Below, one piece after another: positions 9,591-18,187 of a DNA stretch of 64,000 bases (positions are counted from its first letter, which is position 1; every line of letters starts with the position of its first letter). The DNA comes from Ktedonobacter robiniae. Lineage in GTDB: Bacteria; Chloroflexota; Ktedonobacteria; Ktedonobacterales; Ktedonobacteraceae. The stretch spans positions 1,984,001 through 2,048,000 of the forward strand of contig NZ_BNJG01000002.1 of NCBI RefSeq assembly GCF_016587375.1. Direction: 5' to 3'. The notes beneath the pieces were generated by a model. That model searched no databases. It was not told where the DNA came from and saw nothing but the letters and a program-made list of their open reading frames with translations. A program made the position numbers and the translations under genes.

Positions 9591-9710
9591 ATGAGTGCTG
9601 TTCTTCATGCCGCTATCGCTGCCGCTACTGCCGCTGCTAAGTTGGCTGCCGAGAAGGAGCGAAGGAGGCGAGAGCAGGAAAAGCAGCAGAGAAAGAAGAA
9701 GGATAAGTGA
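9591..9710 (+). CDS. candidate 39-residue Ala-rich/basic microprotein
   Basis: The ATG at 9591 is preceded by GGGGAGGTGAAAGGG, a strong ribosome binding site. The peptide has two halves: an Ala-rich N-terminal helix (MSAVLHAAIAAATAAAKLAA) and a charged C-terminal helix of Glu/Arg/Lys/Gln (EKERRRREQEKQQRKKKDK). Such composition predicts one long amphipathic or coiled helix. The good start signal and the coupled upstream ORF favour a real gene. Function unknown. Confidence 0.45.
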   Translation: MSAVLHAAIAAATAAAKLAAEKERRRREQEKQQRKKKDK

Positions 9711-9966
9711 TGAAGAAGTCTCATTTCGGGTATAGCCTGGAATGAGACATCCATAACCGTATCTGCCAGGAGACGGGAAGGGGGCCATGTCTTGATGAGT
9801 GGCTCCTTTTCTGTATTTTGCATACGTTTGGCTAGCAATTGTTTCTAAGGGGGAGACGTGAAAAATACGAATAGTTCTCACTGGAAAAGAAGTTGATGCC
9901 CAAAAATACAAAAATTTTGTAAAATGACCATGCGTGCTAAAACGGTACGGGGACTGTATGACACCA

Positions 9967-11786
9967 GTATGGTCGGCGAAAGGATTGCTCCTTCCGCCAA
10001 TCCAGAACCGGGCATGATCGTTTCCAATCACCCGGCTCCTCAGTGTATGGTCACTTGTGATGGATACCAACCGCTTTCTGTTTGACAATGTTCACCAAAT
10101 CTTCAGCAGTTTTTTCATTGTGGCAATGACGGTGATAGACCCATTTGTTGCCCCTATTGTCCTTTCCGCCAAGAGCGATTGGGACAATGTGATCGATTTC
10201 GAGTAGATCACCATCGCGAAAGTAGAGTCCACACCGTGGGCATTGTCCCTTCTGCATTTGGAGGAGCTTTGCCTTTTCATTGTTCACGAGTGGATGCTGT
10301 TTGAGCCGTTTTACCCGGTAAAGGAGATCACCGTCATATGGGCTTGAAGTTCCTTTTACCAAGGCATAGTCTTGATGGTGTGTGTCCCCATGACTCACGA
10401 CATACATTGGTTTGCGGTTTCCTTCTTCATCGTTGAAGTATGTTCCAAAGCGGTTTCGTTCCTCAATTCTGATGAAGTACTTTTCTCTCACCCATTGTTT
10501 GCTTTTCTTCGGGTGTCGTGTAGTTCCCCATCGCTTGAGTTGAAGAAAGGTGATATGATCGCAGGTATTGAATGCCTCCGTGCATATCACCCAACGATGG
10601 TAGAGACACCATCCTCGGATGATGGGGTTGAGGTCTCGAATCATCAGACGGCTCAGGTGAGGAAATGCATGGAGTTTCTCTAGTAACGCGTTGTGAGAGA
10701 TGTTGTCGAAACAGCCCTTTATGTCGGCATCGAAGACAAACTTCGGTTTGCTTTTGATCGCCAGGAAGATTGCCCCGATGGCATCATGGCATGATCTCCC
10801 TGGTCGGAAACCGTAACTGTTCGGTTCAAACACAGCCTCCCAGGCTGGCTCCAATGCCAGCTTCACCAGTGCTTGTTTCGAGCGCTCCATCATGACAGGA
10901 ATGCCTAATGGTCTCCGCTCGTTTGGTTTGCCTGGCTTGGGTATCCAGACGCGCCGCACTGGTAATGGTCGTTTGCTGTGTTTCCAGTTCTTCGGGTGAA
11001 TGTATTGGGCCAGAGCAAAGAGTTCTTGAGGAGGGACCGATTTGACTCCATCGACTCCTGCGGTTTTCTTGCCCTGGTTGCCCTGGGTGACCCGCCGTAC
11101 TGCTAACAATCGTGCGGCTTCCGATTTCATCAAGAGCTTTTGCAGCTTTTCTACTTTTCGTGTCTTCCCACGCTGTTTGGCTCGATAGATGCGTTTTGGA
11201 ATGCGGAAGCAATGCTGCTCTAGCTTGCGCCAGGGAAGCTTGTTCCAAGCCACGCTCATCTCCTCAGTTTCCCGAGTTGATGACGTTTTCCTCTCTCTCA
11301 TTCTACTCATCTCTCTATTCTCCATACAGCAGGGTCTACGTCAGCCTATCCTCCCCATTACAGAGAGGCGTTTGCTTCTTAGACCATCTCTCCCTGTGTG
11401 ACATTGGTTGGAACCTACTTGACGTATCGACCACCGTCAAGAGTACTGCACAGGGTTACTCCGTTCCGATCTGTTGTTGTCCGCTGTTGCAGGTGGGTAT
11501 TGTCCACCGTGCGCTGTTCGTCATGGGGTAGGACAACGACGAAATCGTCCTACGACGTTCCATGTGGTTCATGGAGAAGGCGCAGTTACCATTTTGGTCA
11601 AGCTTGTCAGTCCGTCTAAGCTTGTTCATGTTGACGATGGGTCAGTCATAGTTGATCAAAGGATAACCATCTATTGCAATGATTATCCTTCTCACTTTAA
11701 CCTACGCCTGTTTACCAAACAGCGGACTAGGCGGGAGGATGCACTACGAGCATCCTATGCACCCCTCTCTACTGAGAGATGTTCAC
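9967..11786 (-). mobile_element. group II intron B (CL1-like), inserted at the end of IS607 tnpB
   Basis: On the minus strand, domain V is at 10038-10005: GAGCCGGGTG...CATGCCCGGTTC with a GAAA-type loop. A domain VI hairpin follows at 9998-9975, and the 3' end is near 9967 (...GACCATAC). The 5' end is best placed at 11786 (GTGAACATC...), which falls on the last base of the GAG codon before the tnpB stop. The upstream domain I region shares blocks with intron A, such as the GTTACCATTTTGGTCAAGC stretch (plus strand, near 11586). The boundaries are inferred from motifs and could be off by a few bases. Confidence 0.7.
10051..11325 (-). CDS. group II intron-encoded protein with the RT core deleted in frame
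   Basis: 424 residues in one open frame. Residues 1-190 match the N-terminal RT-0/RT-1/RT-2 region of intron A's protein (RRVTQGNQGKKTAGVDGVKS, RRVWIPKPG, PNSYGFRPGRSCHDAI, DADIKGCFDNISH). After KLHAFPHLSRL it jumps to DLNPIIRGW in the thumb/maturase domain. It then runs through SPYDGDLLYRVKRLKQHPL to an HNH endonuclease (CPRCGLYFRDGDLLEIDHIV...HRHCHNEKT). About 170 residues, including the YADD catalytic box, are missing, with the junction near 10630-10650. The protein cannot reverse transcribe, but maturase and HNH modules remain readable. The stop is 13 bases before domain V. Confidence 0.85.
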   Translation of the reverse strand: MENREMSRMRERKTSSTRETEEMSVAWNKLPWRKLEQHCFRIPKRIYRAKQRGKTRKVEKLQKLLMKSEAARLLAVRRVTQGNQGKKTAGVDGVKSVPPQELFALAQYIHPKNWKHSKRPLPVRRVWIPKPGKPNERRPLGIPVMMERSKQALVKLALEPAWEAVFEPNSYGFRPGRSCHDAIGAIFLAIKSKPKFVFDADIKGCFDNISHNALLEKLHAFPHLSRLMIRDLNPIIRGWCLYHRWVICTEAFNTCDHITFLQLKRWGTTRHPKKSKQWVREKYFIRIEERNRFGTYFNDEEGNRKPMYVVSHGDTHHQDYALVKGTSSPYDGDLLYRVKRLKQHPLVNNEKAKLLQMQKGQCPRCGLYFRDGDLLEIDHIVPIALGGKDNRGNKWVYHRHCHNEKTAEDLVNIVKQKAVGIHHK

Positions 11787-13252
11787 TCGTGAGATGATTC
11801 CAGGAACATCTCTGGGGGATCCCAGAAGCTCAACTGGACGGGAGGCCCGGCATCCTGGATCCTCTGCTGATTCTGCTGTTTCCACGCTTCATGCCGCGTC
11901 ATGAGGAGCGCCTTGACCTCCGAGGTCGAGCGACATGCCGCCAGTTTCCGATCCCCCCAGCGTCCCGCGAGCGTCTGTGCGGCTTTGCGGTCGGCCTGGT
12001 CTGCGTAACCACAGACCAGGCACTTGAAGGTTTTCTGGTTCGGCCGATTAGCGCGATCGACATAATGGCAGCGGGGGCATTCCTGAGAGGAATAGGCGGC
12101 TCGGACCGTGTGGGCTGCCATGCCCTGTTTGGCGGCGGCCCAGGCCAGCTGCTCTGGGATATGCCCCAGGTGAGAAGCATACAGATAACTGTTCATCACC
12201 CTTGCTTTGAAGCGCATCGAGGCCACATTGAGGTCCTCATAAATGAGTCTGGCATCTGGATGATCTTTGACCAACTCATTGACCGCCCGGTTGATCTCTT
12301 GCTTGACGTGACGGCTCAAGCGTTGCGACGTTTCAGAACGTGTCGAAGGAAGCTTGCCCTTTGGGACGCCTTTCTTTTCCAGACAGGCTCGCAGTTTCGC
12401 CTTGCGGCGACGCTTTTCCCGATCGTGCTTGTGCTGTCGGGCCATCTTGCCATGAAAACTGCCATACTCTTTATTGGTGGAGGTCGTGAGGAAATGGGCA
12501 ATGCCCACATCGACGCCTACTGTAGGGGCGTCAGGCTTGGTTTGAAGAGGAACGTCCTCGTCAAAGGAGAGCGTCAGCCACCAGACTCCATTGCGCTTGT
12601 GAAGTGTTGTGGATGCATTGAGCGTGCGGCCTTCGAGTGCTCGTTTGTGATAGGAGGCGAGTTTGACTGGGACTCGAAGCGGATTCCCGAAATCTAAGGT
12701 GGACACGCGCAGCCAGTAGTCGAACGTGGAGTCCTCCGACTTCTCGACCACCACCACGTTGACATTGGCTTGGATGACTGGCACACGCAGCACAGGGAGA
12801 TCCCATTCGGTCCAGGTCGGTTCGCGGCGTTTGAAGGCGGGCATCCGGCCTTCCGCCTGAGCTTTGGCCTTGGCCTGAGCGTAATCAGCCACATCTTCCA
12901 GGTACGCCTGATAGGCGTTCGCTCGATTAGTGCGAAAGCTTTTGGCAATGCCTGCGGCTTGCTGTATCGCCACTCGATGCAAGCGGTCGGAAAGATCGGT
13001 TTTGAAGACGGTTTCTTGGTACTTGTCCGGGCTTGTCTCGGCCTCGCAAAACAGGGTGGTGTACTGTTGGCACAGCGGCAAGTAAACCGCCACAAGCTGA
13101 TCGAGCGCCTCAAGTTTGCCAGGATTGGCCTCAATGAGAGGGATATGGGTCACCGCTCGAGTGATGGTCTGCTTCGTCTTCTTTTTGCGCTTGCGCTTTT
13201 TTTTCTCATCAAGCGAGGCTTTTTGGGGCTTCTTGCTCACGGGCGGGTCCAT
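11783..13252 (-). CDS. tnpB: IS607-family TnpB, apparently intact RNA-guided nuclease
   Basis: 489 residues. The basic N-terminus leads to a RuvC-like nuclease with all three acids: D in TVGVDVGIAHFLTTS, E in ARLIYEDLNVASM, D in CGYADQADRKAAQTL. The zinc ribbon is CPRCHYVDR...KCLVCGYAD. The start overlaps the upstream serine recombinase by 44 bases, as usual in IS607. Family knowledge: TnpB cuts the donor site using an omega-RNA transcribed from the element's 3' end. Here a group II intron begins one codon before the stop, so the omega-RNA region is separated from the gene or interrupted. Confidence 0.9.
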   Translation of the reverse strand: MDPPVSKKPQKASLDEKKKRKRKKKTKQTITRAVTHIPLIEANPGKLEALDQLVAVYLPLCQQYTTLFCEAETSPDKYQETVFKTDLSDRLHRVAIQQAAGIAKSFRTNRANAYQAYLEDVADYAQAKAKAQAEGRMPAFKRREPTWTEWDLPVLRVPVIQANVNVVVVEKSEDSTFDYWLRVSTLDFGNPLRVPVKLASYHKRALEGRTLNASTTLHKRNGVWWLTLSFDEDVPLQTKPDAPTVGVDVGIAHFLTTSTNKEYGSFHGKMARQHKHDREKRRRKAKLRACLEKKGVPKGKLPSTRSETSQRLSRHVKQEINRAVNELVKDHPDARLIYEDLNVASMRFKARVMNSYLYASHLGHIPEQLAWAAAKQGMAAHTVRAAYSSQECPRCHYVDRANRPNQKTFKCLVCGYADQADRKAAQTLAGRWGDRKLAACRSTSEVKALLMTRHEAWKQQNQQRIQDAGPPVQLSFWDPPEMFLESSHE

Positions 13253-13817
13253 TCTGCTGCAAAGCCGCTAGCACTTGTTCCGTCTTGCGTTTGGCTCGTC
13301 TGCGACCATAAAGACGAGCGCAAAACGAGGTAATGATGCTGATAAAATCGCCCATGAGATCATCTTCGGCGGTATCAGCTGTGTTGACGATGACCAGTTT
13401 CCGTCCTTGCATAGCCAACAAGGTCTGAATATAGGCCACGCCAAAGCGAGAAGCGCGATCTTTGTGTTCAACCACGATCTGCCCGATTTTGGGATCTGCC
13501 AGCAGCGCCAGAAACTTGGGCCGCTGATCGTTGATGCCACTGCCGCACTCTTTGACGACTTTGCTGACCGACCAGCCTTGGGCATTGCACCAGGTCACCA
13601 GCCGCTCGGCTTGCCTTTCCAGGTTGTCTTTGTTTTCGCTGCTTGAAACACGAGCATACACAGCGACGGCGTGGACCGGAACCGAGCGAAGCTCCGGCGG
13701 ATCAATGATCACGGTGCCGGTGGGCAATTGATAGCCGGGAATCTGGCCGCGTTTCCACATACGCCAGGCGCTGTTATAACTGATCCCAATCTTCTTGGCA
13801 TAACTCGATAACTTCAT
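13209..13817 (-). CDS. tnpA: IS607-family serine recombinase (TnpA)
   Basis: 202 residues. A MerR-like HTH comes first (MKLSSYAKKIGISYNSAWRM and a wing ending GTVIIDPP), then a resolvase domain with the nucleophile Ser in VYARVSSSENKDNLERQ. GINDQRPKFLALLAD and VEHKDRASRFG follow, the latter with the conserved Arg. This order, with DNA binding N-terminal and no C-terminal arm, is diagnostic of IS607 transposases, which act as tetramers on poorly conserved targets. The gene is intact and overlaps tnpB. Confidence 0.9.
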   Translation of the reverse strand: MKLSSYAKKIGISYNSAWRMWKRGQIPGYQLPTGTVIIDPPELRSVPVHAVAVYARVSSSENKDNLERQAERLVTWCNAQGWSVSKVVKECGSGINDQRPKFLALLADPKIGQIVVEHKDRASRFGVAYIQTLLAMQGRKLVIVNTADTAEDDLMGDFISIITSFCARLYGRRRAKRKTEQVLAALQQNGPAREQEAPKSLA

Positions 13818-13839
13818 ACATCCAAGTTTACTCTATCTG

Positions 13840-14103
13840 CTTGAGATATGCAAGAGATGATGATACTTTGTGATGGTTGCTTATACAAAATGGATACCTT
13901 CAATTCACGCTCTGGTGAGAGAGTATTTCACCATGACAGCACGTTTCAGGCTTCTCCTGCCTCGGACTTGCAGTTTTCTCGCCTCACATCTCGCTTCGTG
14001 GATTGATGTCCAGTCGCTACCACGGGGATGTCACTTTCTGGTGCCCATACACCAGGTGAGGACTTGCACCTCACACCAACAGATCAGTTGTGTTGCAGTT
14101 CAC
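13840..14103 (-). mobile_element. 5' fragment of a third CL1-like group II intron
   Basis: Read on the minus strand, GTGAACTGC at 14103 is followed by AACTGATCTGTTGGTG and then GCGACTGGACATCAATCC with GAAGCGAG. The last block is near-identical to the corresponding part of intron A (16390 downwards). The rest of the intron is missing; the IS607 recombinase begins at 13817. So either IS607 inserted into this intron or the intron was truncated earlier. There is no ORF in this piece. Confidence 0.5.
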
Positions 14104-14138
14104 CTTTGCCAGCCATCCCCTCACCCAATGAGTAAGTT

Positions 14139-16472
14139 GTTACCCTAAGCATGAGGATCACTCCTCATGCTCGGCTCCAGAACCGGACGTGACACGTTAG
14201 CGTCATCCGGCTCCTCGATCATACGGTCCTTGTCACGGATACTTGTCGCGGCGCGTCGAGCGTGCCGTTGGTCATGGCAATGCCGATGAAGAGCAAATTT
14301 GTTACTCAACTCTTCCCCGCCACCTTCGCTTTTTGGCGTAATATGGTCGATTTCTATTTGATCTTCATCTTTGAAAAGGAGTCCACACCATCGGCATTTT
14401 CCCTGTTGTTTCTGAAGTAATCTACCCATCGTTCCACTCAGCATTGGGTGTCGTTTGAGTCGCGTACTCCAATACAGGAAATCGCCATCATATGGGCTTG
14501 CCGTTCCCCGAACTTTGGTATGACGTTGGATCGGTCTGGCGTTGTGCTTTGTGAGCACATGCTCCTGCTGGTCCCTAAAGACCCAGCTTGCGCCAGGTTC
14601 CATGCTCCAGTATTTTCTGATGATCCATTGCCTGCCCTTGGTCGGGTGGCGACGGTAGGCCCATCTCCTTAATTGCTGATAGACCAGATGGTCACAGAGG
14701 GAGAATGTTTTTGCTGCTACTACCGTTCGATAGTAGTTGGCCCATCCTCGAATGATCGGGTTGAGCGTCAGGATAAGGTCTTGTTGCGATGTTGACCGTA
14801 ATTTCCTGATGCTTTTGCCGATTTCCTGCATATGGCGTTCGATTGCTCCCTTGCTCGGCGAAATGATCGTTTTGAAACCAAGTGGTTTTCCCCAGGTATT
14901 TTTCCCTGTGTGCGTTTTGCCCACTGGAAATTGCCGGATGGCGAACCCCAAGAACTCGAATCCGACCGTCCCTTGATAGGGCTTCAAGGTATGAGTTATT
15001 TTGGTTTTACTCGGTTTCAATTCCAGTCCCATGTCGGTTAACCATATTTCCAGTACTGCTTGCGCTCTTTTTACCCCTTCTTCCGTTGTATGAAAGACCA
15101 CCAGATCATCCGCATACCGAACGAATTGGGTTTTTCCTTCTTTCGTGCGGAATGCATCCATGACGGTTGTTTCCATGCCGTGAAGCGCCACATTCATGAG
15201 GAGTGGCGAAATCGTGCCCCCTTGAGGAGTACCGCTTTTCGTTTCCTCAAAGACTCCCGTGTCGATGGCTCCTGCTTCGAGCCATGCCTGAATGGCGCGT
15301 TTCATGGCCGGATAGGTGTTGAGCTTTTTCAGTAAGGCTTGATGGTTAATGTTGTCGAAGGCCCCTTTCAGATCGGCATCCAGGACATATTTGTCCTTTT
15401 GCTTAATCGAGTTGAAGATGGCCTCGACTGCATCATGGCAAGAGCGCCCTGGGCGAAACCCGTAGGAATTGGGTTCAAAGCGGGCTTCCCATTCTGGCTC
15501 CAGGGCGAGTTTGGCAAGATGTTGCCGTGCCCTTTCTTCCATGACGGGAATACCCAAAGGACGCTTCTCGGCCTTCCCAGGCTTCGGTATCCACACTCGG
15601 CGTACCGGTGGAGATGTCGCTTTCCAGTTTTTCGGGTGGATGTGGTTTGCTATGACAAGGCGTCCGGCTGGCCTGACGGATTTTATTCCGTCGATGCCCG
15701 CAGTCTTCTTGCCCTGGTTATCCTGTGTCACCCGGCGAACGGCGAGCAGCCTGGCTGCTTGGGATTTCATCAGCAATTTTTGGAGTTTGTGGACTGCTCT
15801 GGTGTTGCCACGTTGACTGGCTCGGAAGATGCGCTTTTGGATGCGAAAACAATGTTGCTCTAGCTTACGCCAGGGGATCTTGTTCCAAGCCTCACTCTCA
15901 GGATCAAGCGGTGGCTTGACCTGGGGTGCTTTCCTTTTTGCCATCCGACTGGTACCTCTTCCTTCCATATCATCGTGCCGACGTCAGCCTATCCTGGGCA
16001 TTACCCCAGGCATTTGCTTTTTCGGCAATCCTGCTCTCATCTCGCTTGCGGTCTGGACACCTGCTCATTGGATCGACCGCCAATGAGAGCGATGATGAGA
16101 GTTATCCCGTTCCAACATTCTGTTTTGCGTTGCTTTAGACCTGTACTATCCACCGGGCTTGTCGTGAGTGAGCATGAAAACAGCCGAAATGCTTCATGCA
16201 CTGCGATGGGTTCATCGCGGCCAGTACCGTTTTGGTCAAGCCTGTTATCCTCCGTAGGCTTGGTCCCGTTAACGATGGTTCAGGCGTACATTCGTCTCCT
16301 GGTCATAGCAACTAGCTAGAAGAGTTTCAGATGAGGCTTCTGCTTCTCTTCCGTATCCTCCCTCGCTTCGCTTGATTGATGTCCAGTCGCACCGGCGGAG
16401 GGATGCTGTCCGCGCTCACCTCGCGGGTAGGGAATTGTGCCCTACATCAGAACGTCAGTTATCGGGTCACAC
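14139..16472 (-). mobile_element. group II intron A (CL1-like), complete with ORF
   Basis: About 2.33 kb on the minus strand. The 5' end is proposed at 16472 (GTGTGACCCG...). Domain V is at 14213-14180 (GAGCCGGATGACG...CACGTCCGGTTC) and the domain VI hairpin at 14171-14148. The 3' end is near 14139 (...TAGGGTAAC). The RT protein fits cyanobacterial/Thermosynechococcus-type chloroplast-like introns. The flanking exon at 16473 onward is not a recognisable gene. The 5' boundary rests on the GTGYG rule and on alignment with the fragment at 14103. Confidence 0.75.
14145..15968 (-). CDS. group II intron reverse transcriptase/maturase with HNH
   Basis: 607 residues. RT motifs run in order: RRVTQDNQGKKTAGIDGIKS (RT-0/1), RRVWIPKPGKAEKRPLGIPV (RT-2), PNSYGFRPGRSCHDAV and LDADLKGAFDNINH (RT-3), SGTPQGGTISPLL (RT-4), VRYADDLVVF (RT-5 catalytic), SKTKITHT and FEFLGF (RT-6/7). 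The maturase domain (LNPIIRGWANYYR) follows, then an HNH (CRWCGLLFKDEDQIEIDHIT...HRHCHDQRH). It appears fully functional. Oddly, the frame continues through domain V and stops inside domain VI, so the last about 25 residues are translated ribozyme. Confidence 0.92.
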   Translation of the reverse strand: MEGRGTSRMAKRKAPQVKPPLDPESEAWNKIPWRKLEQHCFRIQKRIFRASQRGNTRAVHKLQKLLMKSQAARLLAVRRVTQDNQGKKTAGIDGIKSVRPAGRLVIANHIHPKNWKATSPPVRRVWIPKPGKAEKRPLGIPVMEERARQHLAKLALEPEWEARFEPNSYGFRPGRSCHDAVEAIFNSIKQKDKYVLDADLKGAFDNINHQALLKKLNTYPAMKRAIQAWLEAGAIDTGVFEETKSGTPQGGTISPLLMNVALHGMETTVMDAFRTKEGKTQFVRYADDLVVFHTTEEGVKRAQAVLEIWLTDMGLELKPSKTKITHTLKPYQGTVGFEFLGFAIRQFPVGKTHTGKNTWGKPLGFKTIISPSKGAIERHMQEIGKSIRKLRSTSQQDLILTLNPIIRGWANYYRTVVAAKTFSLCDHLVYQQLRRWAYRRHPTKGRQWIIRKYWSMEPGASWVFRDQQEHVLTKHNARPIQRHTKVRGTASPYDGDFLYWSTRLKRHPMLSGTMGRLLQKQQGKCRWCGLLFKDEDQIEIDHITPKSEGGGEELSNKFALHRHCHDQRHARRAATSIRDKDRMIEEPDDANVSRPVLEPSMRSDPHA

Positions 16473-16708
16473 TCGGACTAACGGATCGCACTCGCCGTAA
16501 CATGCTTGACGTATGTGGTCAGTGCAAAGTGAGCAAATACGTCAGAGCAAAAGACATGTCGGAGAAGATGGTAGCACATGTGACACAATGTTTGACATTG
16601 CTACGTATGGGGCAGCCTGCCATCAAGGAAATACATTGACATGAAGTGATAAGATAGTTGAGGTTTAAGAAGAGAATTTTCATAACGAATGAAAGAGATA
16701 AAATACGT
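16473..16708. other. intergenic, exon side of intron A
   Basis: No recognisable gene. The first part is the 5' exon of intron A. The last 50 bases hold the promoter and leader of the alpha/beta hydrolase. One in-frame TTG start at 16658 was rejected for lack of a ribosome binding site. Confidence 0.4.
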
Positions 16709-17464
16709 ATGTTTACCACATCCCCTGATGGGGTGCGAATTGCTTACGAGAGACTGGGTCACGGGCCAGCACTACTACTCTTGCAAGGTTTTGAAGCGAC
16801 GCGTCACATCTGGCACAAGCTGGGCTATGTCGAGCCGTTGAGCCAGGAATTCACGGTCATTACGATGGATCGACGCGGGATAGGTGAAAGCGACATGCCG
16901 ACCGATCCCGCAGCCTACAGTATCGAGCGAGTTCTCGGCGATGTTGAGGCAGTCTTGCAAGCCTGCGAGGTGAGGCGCTACAAGGTCTGGGGTCACTCAT
17001 TCGGTGGATCGACAGCACTTCAACTGGCGACACGCTCCTCGCAAGTCGAGCGCGCGGTTATCGCCGGAAGTTTCTTTGGACGTGTGTATCCTCAAGAGCG
17101 CATTGATGAGATTGTAAACTGGTTTGAAAGCTACCTGGAAGCCAAAGCCAAAGGCACACTGGCAGAGCTGGGTTTCGATGCAGAGGAAGATGCCTATCTG
17201 AGCCAGATGAACCTACCGGCACAAATTGCCTGCTGGCGTGCTCTCGTTCACTGGCCTATTGCTCATCCTCAAAATGTACACTGCCCGCTGCTCGTCTATG
17301 TTGGCGAAGCGGACGAACGCGTCGCTACTCCACTGAAAGAGAGCCGCCAGGAGATCGAACAGGCTGGTGTTCAACTCCGCTTCTTCGAGAATCTTGATCA
17401 CCAGCAGGAGATCACCGAGCGCGAAATTCTTTTGGAACCTGTCCTGTCATTCTTGCGCGGCTAA
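16709..17464 (+). CDS. alpha/beta hydrolase
   Basis: About 251 residues from the ATG at 16709 (MFTTSPDGVRIAYERLG). GAAAGAG lies about 12 bases upstream. The oxyanion/strand region is LLLLQGFEATRHIW, the nucleophile elbow GHSFGGSTALQLATR, the acid lies in VYVGEADERVATPL and the His in FFENLDHQQEIT. The order Ser-Asp-His and spacing fit the canonical fold (esterase/dehalogenase/peroxidase-type). The gene is intact and monocistronic. The substrate is not predictable. Confidence 0.85.
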   Translation: MFTTSPDGVRIAYERLGHGPALLLLQGFEATRHIWHKLGYVEPLSQEFTVITMDRRGIGESDMPTDPAAYSIERVLGDVEAVLQACEVRRYKVWGHSFGGSTALQLATRSSQVERAVIAGSFFGRVYPQERIDEIVNWFESYLEAKAKGTLAELGFDAEEDAYLSQMNLPAQIACWRALVHWPIAHPQNVHCPLLVYVGEADERVATPLKESRQEIEQAGVQLRFFENLDHQQEITEREILLEPVLSFLRG

Positions 17465-17499
17465 AGAGGATGTATCTCTTGTATGTCTTTCCTTGCTCG

Positions 17500-17661
17500 T
17501 CAGGAAGATGAAGTTGCTTGCTGCTGGCTCTCATCAATGTCTGGAAGTGGAAGCTGGATGATATCAACATCGACTGTCTTCCGCCTAGTACGTGGCGCAT
17601 AGTCAGGCAGTTTCAGAAAGAGCAGCCATTCATCAGGGCCGAGTGTCCACAGCACTAATTG
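17500..17661 (-). pseudogene. C-terminal fragment, probably of a transposase
   Basis: On the minus strand a frame closes at 17500 after WTLGPDEWLLFLKLPDYAPR...VDVDIIQLPLPDIDE...ATSSS. Nothing upstream continues it because a TnpB fragment on the opposite strand takes over at 17654. The acidic, low-complexity tail is like the ends of some DDE transposases. I cannot assign a family. Confidence 0.3.
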
Positions 17662-18142
17662 CAGCGACCGGCTAACCAATAAGCGTACACGTAAAATTGA
17701 TCATTACTTGCACACCCAAAGCCATCGTATTATCGAGCACCTGATCAAGGAAGGCATAGGAACAGTGGTGATCGGGAAGAATGACGGCTGGAAGCAGGAA
17801 ATCAACATTGGAAGGCGCAACAATCAACAGTTTGTGCAAATCCCTTTCGCTCGCTTCATTGGCATGTTCAAATATAAAGCAGAACTGGTTGGAATACGCG
17901 TGATTGTCCAAGAAGAAAGCCACACCAGTAAGTGTAGCTTTCTTGATCTTGAACCCATCTGTCATCAGGAGCACTACCTGGGCAAACGTATCAAACGTGG
18001 CTTGTTTCGTAGTAGTACTGGCAGGCGTATCAATGCCGATGTCAATGGAAGTTTGAACATTATCCGAAAAGCAATCCCTAAATCCTTCGGGCAAGGGATC
18101 GAGGGCGTGGCAGTCCGTCCAGTGGGTGCTCCCACATACTGA
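17654..18142 (+). pseudogene. tnpB: TnpB C-terminal fragment (IS200/IS605 type)
   Basis: The frame to the stop at 18142 includes HYLHTQSHRIIEHLIKEG, VIGKNDGWKQEINIGRRNNQ, FVQIPFARFIGMFKYKAELVG and EESHTSKCSFLD. It ends RINADVNGSLNIIRKAIPK, with the last RuvC Asp in NADVNG. The first RuvC Asp and the N-terminal half are gone. The internal E of RuvC-II, usually in VIGxNxxW-type sequences of this subgroup, has become K/N, as is common in this TnpB branch. This is a dead fragment flanked by other fragments. Confidence 0.75.
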
Positions 18143-18187
18143 GCAATGCTTGTCCAGGGTTTTAGGTCACTCGGCGTTTTTGCACAT

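Noticed and set aside
11891..12697. 268-codon plus-strand open frame
   Set aside because: It lies entirely antisense to the IS607 tnpB, whose motifs are unmistakable. No ribosome binding site and no domain.
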